Under the pieces are notes generated by a model, which saw nothing but the letters and a program-made list of their open reading frames with translations, had not been told where the DNA came from and searched no databases. A stretch of 7,097 bases of DNA, taken from NCBI GenBank assembly GCA_002392645.1, contig DGHL01000107.1:1-7097 (forward strand), given 5' to 3'. A program made the position numbers and the translations under genes. Positions 1 through 5,260 of the stretch are shown here, one piece after another (position 1 is the first letter of the stretch; each line of letters starts with the position of its first letter). The DNA comes from Prevotellaceae bacterium UBA3849. GTDB taxonomy: Bacteria > Bacteroidota > Bacteroidia > Bacteroidales > Bacteroidaceae.

Positions 1-1
1 C

Positions 2-49
2 AGCGAAGATGCATGGATAAACTTTCTATTCTTGTATCTTCGCTTTTTT
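2..49 (+). terminator. Rho-independent terminator of an upstream gene outside the window
   Basis: AGCGAAGAT at 2-10 pairs perfectly with ATCTTCGCT at 36-44. The stem can be extended inward to 13/33 with one G-U pair, giving up to 12 bp around a loop of about 19 bases, and six T follow (44-49). The T run lies only on the + strand side, so it would end rightward transcription entering from the left. The gene it serves is not visible. The long loop lowers certainty slightly. Confidence 0.7.
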
Positions 50-71
50 ATGTAGTTGTGTGAATACGGTA

Positions 72-95
72 AAGGTGGGTTCTAATAATTCCCAC
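72..95 (+). repeat. Left terminal inverted repeat of the MITE-like element
   Basis: 24 bp, matching the reverse complement of 243-266 at 23 of 24 positions. It contains GTGGG at 75-79 and CCCAC at 91-95, so the end is itself palindromic. It is flanked on the left by TA (70-71). Confidence 0.75.
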
Positions 96-242
96 TGTCA
101 GATTTTTGAATTTGTTTCAAGGGCAAAATGTTAGCTGATAAGGAAGCATAGCGGGCTATGTGACCGCGGAAGCTAACAGTTTGTACTGAAAGAAAACAAA
201 AATATGACATAATGTTATTCATGTAATTAACTAATTTAACTC

Positions 243-266
243 GTGGGAATTTTTAGAACCCACCTT
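243..266 (-). repeat. Right terminal inverted repeat, reaching the radC stop codon
   Basis: Inverted partner of 72-95. Its last two bases (265-266) are the final two bases of the radC TAA stop codon when read on the minus strand, so the element lies directly against the end of radC. TA occurs at 266-267 and could be half of a TA target duplication, but the opposite border does not settle this. Confidence 0.75.
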
Positions 267-984
267 ATATCTTTCCGTTATCTCTGAATGAATAGTAATC
301 TCCGTCAGTCACGATGATATGGTCTGCAAAGAATATGCGCATGGTGCGACATGCCTCAGCCACCCTCTTTGTGAGCATCTCGTCGTCGCGGCTTGGACGT
401 GTGTTACCGCTCGGATGGTTATGTGCAATGGCAATGATGGTGGCGTTCTGCTGGATGGCATGTTTCATTATCACCCTGACATCCACTGCCGTTTCTGTTA
501 TTCCACCATGTGACAAGCGTATTGTGTCGATGTGTTTATAGGCTTGGTTCATTAATACCAGGTAGGCTTCCTCTACATCGAGGTCGCGCATTCGCGGCCA
601 CAGTTCATCATACAGCGCCTTGGAATTATCCAGTTTCTTGCGCTCCGGCATTTTCGTAAGTTCACGTCTTCTGCCGAGTTCTGCCACCGCCATTATGCTT
701 ATAGCCTTCGCTTCGCCTATTCCGTGGTATGACATCAGTTGCTCCAACGTGCGCTTGCTCAGTATGGCGAGGTTATTGTCACAGTCCTTTAGAATCTGTT
801 TCGTGATATCCACGGCAGTCTTACCTACCACACCGCCGCCGATTATGATGGCAAGCAGTTCGGCATCTGTCAGTGCCTCGCCTCCAAGACGCATCAGTTT
901 CTCACGCGGACGGTCTTCCTCGTTCCATTGTGTTATGGTAAGCCTTTCCGGCTCATATATTTCGCTTACGCCCCACTCTGTCAT
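265..984 (-). CDS. radC: RadC/JAB-domain protein (UPF0758 family)
   Basis: 239 aa, a full-length RadC family member. The N-terminal part (about 25-110) has the family's helix-hairpin-helix-like region, with RPREKL at 26-31, an ALTDAELLAI stretch at 37-46 and HGIGEAKA at 87-94. The C-terminal JAB/MPN domain (about 117-239) carries the metal-binding signature: H188-N-H190-P-S-G, then P197-S198 and D201. Such proteins resemble zinc metalloproteases, but the biochemical role of RadC is unsettled; the old link to DNA repair in E. coli was later withdrawn, and many copies lie in mobile or competence contexts. The ATG at 982-984 is supported by AAGGAG nine bases upstream on the minus strand. The gene lies 55 bp after the glycosyltransferase and may be co-transcribed with it. 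Its stop codon overlaps the inverted repeat of the neighbouring element, yet the C-terminus (FRDNGKI) has normal family length, so the protein does not appear truncated. Confidence 0.95.
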   Translation of the reverse strand: MTEWGVSEIYEPERLTITQWNEEDRPREKLMRLGGEALTDAELLAIIIGGGVVGKTAVDITKQILKDCDNNLAILSKRTLEQLMSYHGIGEAKAISIMAVAELGRRRELTKMPERKKLDNSKALYDELWPRMRDLDVEEAYLVLMNQAYKHIDTIRLSHGGITETAVDVRVIMKHAIQQNATIIAIAHNHPSGNTRPSRDDEMLTKRVAEACRTMRIFFADHIIVTDGDYYSFRDNGKI

Positions 985-993
985 TTGTCTTTG

Positions 994-1027
994 CTCCTTG
1001 ACTTCTGAAGCATCATCTTCTGAAGTC
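994..1027 (-). promoter_or_regulatory. Shine-Dalgarno of radC directly behind a hairpin
   Basis: On the minus strand, AAGGAG (994-999) lies nine bases before the radC ATG. This is a strong ribosome-binding site for a phylum in which such sites are usually weak or absent. Immediately upstream, 1000-1010 and 1017-1027 form an 11-bp stem interrupted by one A-A mismatch, with a six-base loop (1011-1016). The hairpin ends on the base next to AAGGAG. It could protect or expose the site, or mark an mRNA processing point; its function is not known. On the opposite strand the hairpin is followed by only four T. Confidence 0.5.
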
Positions 1028-1039
1028 TTTTACTCCTTA

Positions 1040-2077
1040 TTATTTATAGAACGTCTTTTCGAAAGCCTGAAACTCATCCTTGCCACATACGCAACGTTTC
1101 CACCATGCAGAGATAAATCCGAAACCGTAGCCCATTAGTTGTACGAAGGCGGCAGCAACGCTTATGGCGCCGATTTTCATTGAGCGGTTGCGTATTGATG
1201 AGTCGATGAATATCAGTATAGAGAACAGTATTACAGGCAGCCATGGTGCAATGTATAGCCACAGCCAGCGTTGCGGATCGTCATAGTGCATGAGCAGGCG
1301 TCCGACGGCGGACAGTATGACAAGTCCAATCACACCGATTGTAAACAAGGCTGGCAACGTATGAACGAGTTTCATCGTTCCGGGATGTCTTTTCTCAAGG
1401 TTTATGCGGGCAATGCCGCTGTTATATACCTGACGGAAAAACTTCCTGAGGTCAGTGCGTCGCTTGTGCCACACCCATGCATCAGGAAACAGTCTGCATT
1501 TGCATCCCGCCTCCACTATGCGGTATGAGAAATCGATGTCCTCGCCGAAGCGCATCTTGGAAAATCCTCCAAGGTGTGAGTATATGTTTCGCTTTATGCC
1601 CATGTTGTATGAGCGCGGATAGAACTTGTCGAGTTTTTTCTTTCCTCCGCGAATGCCACCTGTCGTAAAGAAGCTTGTCATGGAATAGCTTATAGCCTTC
1701 TGCACGGGAGTGAATGAAGGGTGCGAGGCATCTGCGCCGCCGAAAGCCTCACATGGATTTGCGGCAAGTTCCTCGTTTACGGCATTGAGGTAGTTCTCCG
1801 GCAATACCACGTCGCTGTCGAGAATCAACAGGTAATCGCCGGAAGCGCGCTCTGCACCATAGTTGCGGCTCTGTCCCGGTCCGGAGTTCTCCTTATAGAA
1901 ATACTTCAGCGTAAGTTTGTCATGGTATTTCTCGCAAACCTCCCTGCATGGGTTGGCAGAGCCATCCTCTACGATGATGACTTCGAAATCGTCAAAGGCC
2001 TGACGGGTTAGACTCTCAAGCAGTTCGTCTATCTCGTCAGGCCTGTTATATACCGGAATTATAAATGAATATTTCAT
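1040..2077 (-). CDS. Family 2 glycosyltransferase with C-terminal membrane segments
   Basis: 345 aa. The N-terminal half is a GT-A fold family 2 glycosyltransferase. It starts with YSFIIPVYNRPDEI (3-16), then EDGS (37-40) for nucleotide-sugar binding, the N64-SGPGQSRN segment, and the metal-binding DxD as D87-S-D89. The GED motif (178-180, FGEDIDFSYR), which supplies the likely catalytic acidic residue, follows. After about residue 237 come three hydrophobic stretches (about 239-263, 271-291 and 303-326), so the protein should sit in the inner membrane with its catalytic domain in the cytoplasm. It probably adds a sugar to a lipid-linked glycan; donor and acceptor cannot be read from the sequence. 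No other glycan genes surround it. The ATG lies just after a heptamer repeat, and there is no clear promoter of its own between it and efp, so it may depend on read-through from efp or on signals in the array. radC follows 55 bp downstream. Confidence 0.92.
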   Translation of the reverse strand: MKYSFIIPVYNRPDEIDELLESLTRQAFDDFEVIIVEDGSANPCREVCEKYHDKLTLKYFYKENSGPGQSRNYGAERASGDYLLILDSDVVLPENYLNAVNEELAANPCEAFGGADASHPSFTPVQKAISYSMTSFFTTGGIRGGKKKLDKFYPRSYNMGIKRNIYSHLGGFSKMRFGEDIDFSYRIVEAGCKCRLFPDAWVWHKRRTDLRKFFRQVYNSGIARINLEKRHPGTMKLVHTLPALFTIGVIGLVILSAVGRLLMHYDDPQRWLWLYIAPWLPVILFSILIFIDSSIRNRSMKIGAISVAAAFVQLMGYGFGFISAWWKRCVCGKDEFQAFEKTFYK

Positions 2078-2082
2078 TGTTA

Positions 2083-2534
2083 ATTGAAAATTGAAAATTG
2101 AGAATTGAAAATTATGATTACCCTAGCCTGCATGCGGAGGGCATTTTTCACTTTTCACTTTTCGCTTTTCACTTCAAACCATGCGTGATTATTCTTTCAT
2201 GCGCTGCAGATTGAAAAATGAGAATTGAAAATTATGATTACCCTAGCCTGCATGCGGAGGGCATTTTTCACTTTTCACTTTTCGCTTTTCACTTCAAACC
2301 ATGCGTGATTATTCTTTCATGCGCTGCAGATTGAAAATTGAGAATTGAAAATTATGATTACCCTAGCCTGCATGCGGAGGGCATTTTTCATTTTTCACTT
2401 TTCACTTCAAACCATGCGTGATTATTCTTTCATGCGCTGCAGATTGAAAAATGAGAATTGAAAATTATGATTACCCTAGCCTGTATGCGGAGGGCATTTT
2501 TCACTTTTCACTTTTCACTTCAAACCATGCGTGA
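2083..2534. repeat. Nested tandem array with efp-tail copies, between efp and the glycosyltransferase gene
   Basis: This stretch has no gene. It is a tandem array with periods of 120, 113 and 113 bp, measured between equivalent TTA triplets at 2189, 2309, 2422 and the true efp stop at 2535. Units are nearly identical. Each holds, in + orientation: ATTGAAA-type heptamers, an imperfect palindrome around GCATGC flanked by CCCT and AGGG, a run of CACTTTT-type heptamers, and a 21-bp block that reads on the minus strand as L-Q-R-M-K-E-stop, a recoded copy of the end of EF-P. The 7-bp length difference is one CACTTTT heptamer (four versus three). Extra ATTGAAA heptamers form the edge next to the glycosyltransferase gene (2083-2103). 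There are no unique spacers, so this is not CRISPR. The likely origin is tandem duplication of the efp 3' end with its trailer; length changes between strains are expected. Confidence 0.93.
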
Positions 2535-3101
2535 TTATTCCTTGACGCGCTGGAGGTAGCTGCCGTCGCGGGTGTCAACCTGCACGAGCTCACCTTCCTC
2601 GATGAAGAGAGGTACGCGGATCTCAACGCCAGTCTCGAGAGTAGCAGGCTTCAGTGTGTTTGTAGCGGTGTCGCCCTTTACGCCAGGCTCAGAGTGTGTT
2701 ACGCGGAGAACGGTCTTTACAGGCATCTCAGCATAGAGCACAGTGTCTGTGTCAGCGTCGCTGACAACCTCTACGATGTCACTTTCCTTCATGAACTCTA
2801 CGCCGGAAACGAGCTCTGCAGGAATAGGAGTCTGGTCGTAAGTCTCCTGATTCATGAAGATGTAGTCATCGCCCTCTTTGTAGAGATACTGGTAAGGACG
2901 ACGTGTGATCTGAACCTCCTCCAGCTTCTCGCCGATGTTGAAACGACGCTCCAATACGCGACCGTCAGTTACGTTCTTCAGCTTGATGTTCATGATGGTG
3001 TTACCCTTACCTGGCTTGCGGTGCTGAAAGTCTATGCAAACCCAAATGCCACCGTCCATACGTACGGCAACTCCTTTTTTGATGTCTTGTGAGTTGATCA
3101 T
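2535..3101 (-). CDS. efp: Translation elongation factor P
   Basis: 188 aa, normal EF-P length. EF-P binds between the P and E sites of the ribosome and relieves stalling at consecutive prolines. The three domains are visible: a KOW-like N-terminus (about 1-62), the middle OB fold (about 66-126) and the C-terminal OB fold (about 130-186), which carries the family signature KPATLETGVEIRVP at 152-165 followed by EEGE. The tip loop reads H27-R-K-P-G-K32-G; K32 aligns with the lysine modified in E. coli (K34). Whether it is modified here cannot be told, and no EpmA/EpmB-type gene is in the window. The gene is divergent from rpmH, consistent with a translation-related neighbourhood. The last codons (LQRVKE) are copied in altered form three times in the array downstream. 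There is no obvious terminator right after the stop, so transcription may enter the array. Confidence 0.97.
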   Translation of the reverse strand: MINSQDIKKGVAVRMDGGIWVCIDFQHRKPGKGNTIMNIKLKNVTDGRVLERRFNIGEKLEEVQITRRPYQYLYKEGDDYIFMNQETYDQTPIPAELVSGVEFMKESDIVEVVSDADTDTVLYAEMPVKTVLRVTHSEPGVKGDTATNTLKPATLETGVEIRVPLFIEEGELVQVDTRDGSYLQRVKE

Positions 3102-3144
3102 TGTTGTTTTATGTGTTTTGAAATTATATGCGCATATAACATTG

Positions 3145-3152
3145 CAAAGTTA
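3145..3152 (-). promoter_or_regulatory. Probable efp promoter -7 element
   Basis: The minus strand reads TAACTTTG, a perfect match to the Bacteroidetes TAnnTTTG box and identical to the boxes of araC and dut in this window. It would give an efp leader of about 35-40 bases. No good TTG is found 19-21 bases upstream, so the -33 part is weak. Confidence 0.6.
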
Positions 3153-3224
3153 CTAAAAAATAAGCATAAAATGCACGCCTGACAATAAAATTACGTTTTT
3201 TTAATATTTAATCCTCTCCTTTTC

Positions 3225-3255
3225 TTGCGTAAATGAAATAAAATGAGTACCTTTG
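3225..3255 (+). promoter_or_regulatory. rpmH promoter (Bacteroidetes type)
   Basis: TTG at 3225-3227, a 20-base spacer, then TACCTTTG at 3248-3255, matching TAnnTTTG. The predicted start near 3260-3262 leaves a leader of about 130 bases before rpmH, which is long for this gene. Confidence 0.75.
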
Positions 3256-3261
3256 CACCCT

Positions 3262-3394
3262 GAATTGCGCAAACTGCCATGTGAGGCGGTGCCACAGCCA
3301 CGTAAGAAGGCAATGGAAACGCTTGAGAAAATGCAAGGTGAAGTGGCACGAGCATACATTCAGCATAACAAAAAATTAAGATATCTTATAAAAA
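3262..3394 (+). promoter_or_regulatory. Long structured leader of rpmH
   Basis: About 130 untranslated bases between the predicted start and the rpmH ATG. Visible structure: palindrome TTGCGCAA at 3265-3272; a possible 7-bp pairing of GTGCCAC (3289-3295) with GTGGCAC (3343-3349); and the perfect palindrome TAAGATATCTTA at 3377-3388, six bases before the ATG. The first two thirds look richer in G and C than the flanks. A leader controlling L34 production is possible, but I recognise no known motif. Confidence 0.35.
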
Positions 3395-3550
3395 ATGAAA
3401 AGAACATTTCAACCACACAATCGTCGTCGCGTGAACAAGCATGGTTTCCGTGAGCGTATGTCAACCAAGAATGGTCGTCGCGTACTTGCTGCACGCCGTG
3501 CACGCGGACGTAAGAAGCTTACTGTTAGTGATGAGCATCACGGAAAGTAA
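3395..3550 (+). CDS. rpmH: 50S ribosomal protein L34
   Basis: 51 aa and highly basic. It starts MKRTFQPHNRRRVNKHGF and continues through RMSTKNGRRVLAARRARGRKKLT, which matches the L34 family almost end to end; the short acidic and histidine tail VSDEHHGK is the lineage-specific part. L34 is a small component of the large ribosomal subunit that packs into 23S rRNA. The ATG at 3395-3397 is fixed by the conserved first residues. A Bacteroidetes-type promoter and a leader of about 130 bases precede it, and a strong terminator follows, so it is probably a single-gene transcript, divergent from efp. The classical partners rnpA and dnaA are not next to it, which as far as I know is usual in this phylum. 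Confidence 0.97.
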   Translation: MKRTFQPHNRRRVNKHGFRERMSTKNGRRVLAARRARGRKKLTVSDEHHGK

Positions 3551-3601
3551 GGCTTGAAGCGAAACCTTGATTCTGCGCTTACATTGCCAGAATCATGTGA
3601 A

Positions 3602-3648
3602 ACGGCCTGACAATTTCACCCTTAGGGTGTTTGTCAGGTCGTTTTTTT
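3602..3648 (+). terminator. Rho-independent terminator of rpmH
   Basis: ACGGCCTGACAA at 3602-3613 pairs with TTGTCAGGTCGT at 3631-3642 (12 bp, one G-T pair). An inner stem CACCC/GGGTG (3617-3621 with 3625-3629) sits within it, and seven T follow (3642-3648). A second 8-bp hairpin lies just upstream (TGATTCTG at 3568-3575 with CAGAATCA at 3588-3595). It acts on rightward transcription. Confidence 0.93.
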
Positions 3649-3730
3649 ATTTTTCTACTCTGAAAATACGGAAATATTGGCGAATATTTTCCACAATGAC
3701 AGATATATATCATAATTTTTCTTAAAAGAT

Positions 3731-3761
3731 TTGCAAATAATAAAACAAAGATGTAACTTTG
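3731..3761 (+). promoter_or_regulatory. Promoter of the AraC-type regulator gene
   Basis: TTG at 3731-3733, a 20-base spacer and TAACTTTG at 3754-3761. Box and spacing match the other promoters here. The leader before the ATG at 3801 would be about 33 bases and has no Shine-Dalgarno. Confidence 0.8.
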
Positions 3762-3800
3762 TTGCGAAAACAATACAAATAATTATTTTAAAGAAACGAG

Positions 3801-4598
3801 ATGGAACATGTTATTTTTGAAAACGGTCTTGGTAATATCATGTCACCAGAGCGCAGGAACTATCGCAAGTTCATAAGATGCTCTGAAGGCCATTGCGAGA
3901 TTGTATGCAATGAAAAAACCTATAATCTTACCAAAAACAACTGCGCGTTGCTTTTGACACGCTTCGTGCAGAGAATTACACCTTCAAGTGATTTCCAGTG
4001 TGAAATAATCTATATAGAGAGCGGGTTCATGCGCCAGAGCGAGCCGAACCATCCCTATGTGATTCAAGGCGTGTTGTCACTATGTATGAACCCAGTGCTT
4101 GACCTCCTGCCTGACGAGCAGGAACTGTGCAGGCTGCTGTTCTATAATTTCAGGCTGCGCATAGAAGACAAGAGCCATAAGTTCTACGATGAGATACTCC
4201 GTACCTCGGCACGTATGCTTCTGCTCGATCTCTTCGACATGCATGCACGCACATACAAGGGCGAGACAATGTCGCAGAGCGCTTCCGACATCATGCTGAG
4301 GTTCATCGAGATGCTGCAGAACAGGGAGTATCGCGAGAACCGTGAAGTAGCATACTATGCCAAGGAGCTCGGAGTGGTGCCTAAGTACCTCTCGGAGATA
4401 AGCAACAAGACCAGCGGCTTCTCGGCATCATATTGGATAAACCGCTTCACATCGTACGACATCAACCAGTTGCTTCGTGAGAAGAAAATGGCATCGGCAG
4501 AGATTGCCAGCCTGTTCCATTTCACCAGTACGTCATACTTCAACCGCTACGTGAAGCGTTATCTCGGCGCATACCCTAACGAGCTGCGCGGACAATAG
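3801..4598 (+). CDS. AraC-family transcriptional regulator
   Basis: 265 aa. The C-terminal part (about 165-263) is an AraC/XylS DNA-binding domain with two helix-turn-helix units. The first is around 181-204 (REVAYYAKELGVVPKYLSEI) and the second around 231-256 (ASAEIASLFHFTSTSYFNRYVK), ending with the typical YLGAYPNELR close. The N-terminal 100 residues are mainly beta-like (YRKFIRCSEGHCEIVCNEKTYNL) and fit the cupin-type sensing domain seen in many Bacteroidetes members. There is no signal peptide or membrane segment, so it should be a cytoplasmic one-component regulator. Ligand and targets are unknown; neighbours are housekeeping genes with their own promoters, so context gives no target. 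It has its own promoter and a terminator-like hairpin 104 bp downstream, hence probably a single-gene transcript. The ATG at 3801 is the first good start after the promoter. Confidence 0.93.
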   Translation: MEHVIFENGLGNIMSPERRNYRKFIRCSEGHCEIVCNEKTYNLTKNNCALLLTRFVQRITPSSDFQCEIIYIESGFMRQSEPNHPYVIQGVLSLCMNPVLDLLPDEQELCRLLFYNFRLRIEDKSHKFYDEILRTSARMLLLDLFDMHARTYKGETMSQSASDIMLRFIEMLQNREYRENREVAYYAKELGVVPKYLSEISNKTSGFSASYWINRFTSYDINQLLREKKMASAEIASLFHFTSTSYFNRYVKRYLGAYPNELRGQ

Positions 4599-4674
4599 GC
4601 ACAATGCTGATAATGCTGGGTGCTTACATGCCCATACAGATATAGAGTGGTGTAGTTAAATTTTATTATTATTC

Positions 4675-4705
4675 TTGGCTATATCATTTGTTTTTTGTAA
4701 CTTTG
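4675..4705 (+). promoter_or_regulatory. dut promoter, -7 box overlapping a terminator hairpin
   Basis: TTG at 4675-4677, a 20-base spacer and TAACTTTG at 4698-4705. The last three bases of the box are the first bases of a perfect inverted repeat. Transcription should start near 4710-4712, inside the left arm, leaving a leader of about 57 bases. Confidence 0.78.
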
Positions 4706-4745
4706 CACTTTATATATCTTAGGATGTATAAAGTGCAATTTTTTT
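4703..4745 (+). terminator. Terminator-like hairpin after araC, embedded in the dut promoter
   Basis: TTGCACTTTATA (4703-4714) and TATAAAGTGCAA (4727-4738) form a perfect 12-bp stem with a 12-base loop, followed by seven T (4739-4745). Transcripts arriving from araC contain the whole hairpin and should terminate. Transcripts started at the overlapping dut promoter would lack most of the left arm, so they should escape. The stem is AT-rich, which makes termination strength uncertain. Confidence 0.75.
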
Positions 4746-4768
4746 ATTTGTAGATAATTGTAGATAAT

Positions 4769-5206
4769 ATGATACAGGTGAAAGTAATCAACAAAGGCAA
4801 GCAGCCACTGCCCGCATACGCCACACCGCAGAGTGCAGGCATGGACCTCCGTGCCGACATAGAAGAGTCGTTCACGCTCAAGCCACTGCAGCGCAGGCTG
4901 GTGCCTACAGGACTGTTTATAGCACTGCCGGCAGGCTACGAGGCACAGGTGCGCCCTCGCTCAGGTCTTGCCCTGAAGCATGGCATTACGGTGCTCAATA
5001 CGCCAGGAACCATAGATGCAGACTATCGCGGCGAGATAGGCGTGGTACTCGTCAATCTCTCCGATACTGATTTCGAGGTGAACCCAGGCGAGCGCATAGC
5101 CCAGATGGTGATAGCGAAGCATGAGCAGGTGGACTTTGAGGTGGTTAGTGAGCTCGACGAGACGGAGCGCGGAGCGGGAGGCTACGGCCATACCGGCACT
5201 AAGTAA
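4769..5206 (+). CDS. dut: Deoxyuridine 5'-triphosphate nucleotidohydrolase (dUTPase)
   Basis: 145 aa, the normal size of trimeric dUTPases. It hydrolyses dUTP to dUMP and pyrophosphate in the cytoplasm, keeping uracil out of DNA and supplying dUMP for thymidylate. All five family motifs are present in order: 1, AGMDLRAD (23-30); 2, RPRSGLALKHG (62-72); 3, GTIDADYRGEIGV (80-92) with catalytic D83 and the uracil-stacking Y86; 4, PGERIAQMVI (106-115); 5, RGAGGYGHTG (134-143), with Y at the usual F position. The ATG at 4769 follows directly on a perfect tandem 10-mer TTGTAGATAA (4748-4767). The TPR gene starts 54 bp downstream with no terminator between, so the two are probably co-transcribed from the promoter at 4675-4705. 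Confidence 0.97.
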   Translation: MIQVKVINKGKQPLPAYATPQSAGMDLRADIEESFTLKPLQRRLVPTGLFIALPAGYEAQVRPRSGLALKHGITVLNTPGTIDADYRGEIGVVLVNLSDTDFEVNPGERIAQMVIAKHEQVDFEVVSELDETERGAGGYGHTGTK

Positions 5207-5260
5207 CGCTGTTCACGATACATATTACATGATACTTTGACCCCCACCTTTCACTATACG

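Larger units (their letters stand above)
72..266. mobile_element. MITE-like non-coding element with terminal inverted repeats (complete copy)
   Basis: The ends at 72-95 and 243-266 are inverted copies of each other over 24 bp with one mismatch. Each end is also an imperfect palindrome, GTGGG-N11-CCCAC. The 195-bp interior has no credible reading frame. It does contain a potential stem (TGTTAGCT at 129-136 with AGCTAACA at 171-178) enclosing a smaller hairpin (GCATAG 146-151, loop CGGG, CTATGT 156-161). A second copy of the left 111 bp, in the same orientation, lies at the right end of the window, so this is a dispersed repeat. No target duplication longer than TA can be read, and exact borders are uncertain by 1-2 bases. 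A short element with inverted ends and no gene fits a MITE moved in trans by a DDE transposase. I cannot assign the parent insertion-sequence family. A structured regulatory repeat is the main alternative. Confidence 0.7.

Noticed and set aside
98..130. Minus-strand HFALETNSKI-stop in the MITE-like element as a transposase tail
   Set aside because: Only ten codons are open. The single difference between the two copies in this part is synonymous, which is suggestive, but the evidence is too little for a coding call.
620..1138. 172-codon open frame on the + strand opposite radC and the glycosyltransferase end
   Set aside because: It is antisense to two convincing proteins, has a serine-rich low-complexity translation with no family likeness, and lacks a promoter or ribosome site.
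2173..2182. Repeated ATGGTTTG on the minus strand as promoter boxes inside the array
   Set aside because: The first two bases are AT instead of TA, and no TTG sits 19-21 bases upstream. This is too weak to call.
2083..2534. CRISPR array
   Set aside because: The repeats are contiguous 113/120-bp units with no unique spacers, and no cas genes are present.
2694..3092. 132-codon open frame on the + strand opposite efp
   Set aside because: It lies fully antisense to EF-P, whose family signature is clear. The reverse frame is open only because of the efp codon pattern.
3253..3453. 66-codon open frame starting at TTG and overlapping rpmH by 59 bases
   Set aside because: The TTG lies inside the -7 promoter box, so it would not be in the RNA. 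The inner ATG at 3313 has no ribosome site, and the frame runs into rpmH in another phase. The region is better read as the rpmH leader.
5232..5239. ATACTTTG as a promoter for the TPR gene
   Set aside because: It is off the TAnnTTTG pattern by one base of spacing, and I could not support a -33 TTG. The short gap to dut suggests co-transcription.
5237..5260. TTG as start of the TPR protein
   Set aside because: It would place eight polar residues before the signal peptide. The ATG at 5261 gives a normal N-terminal signal sequence.
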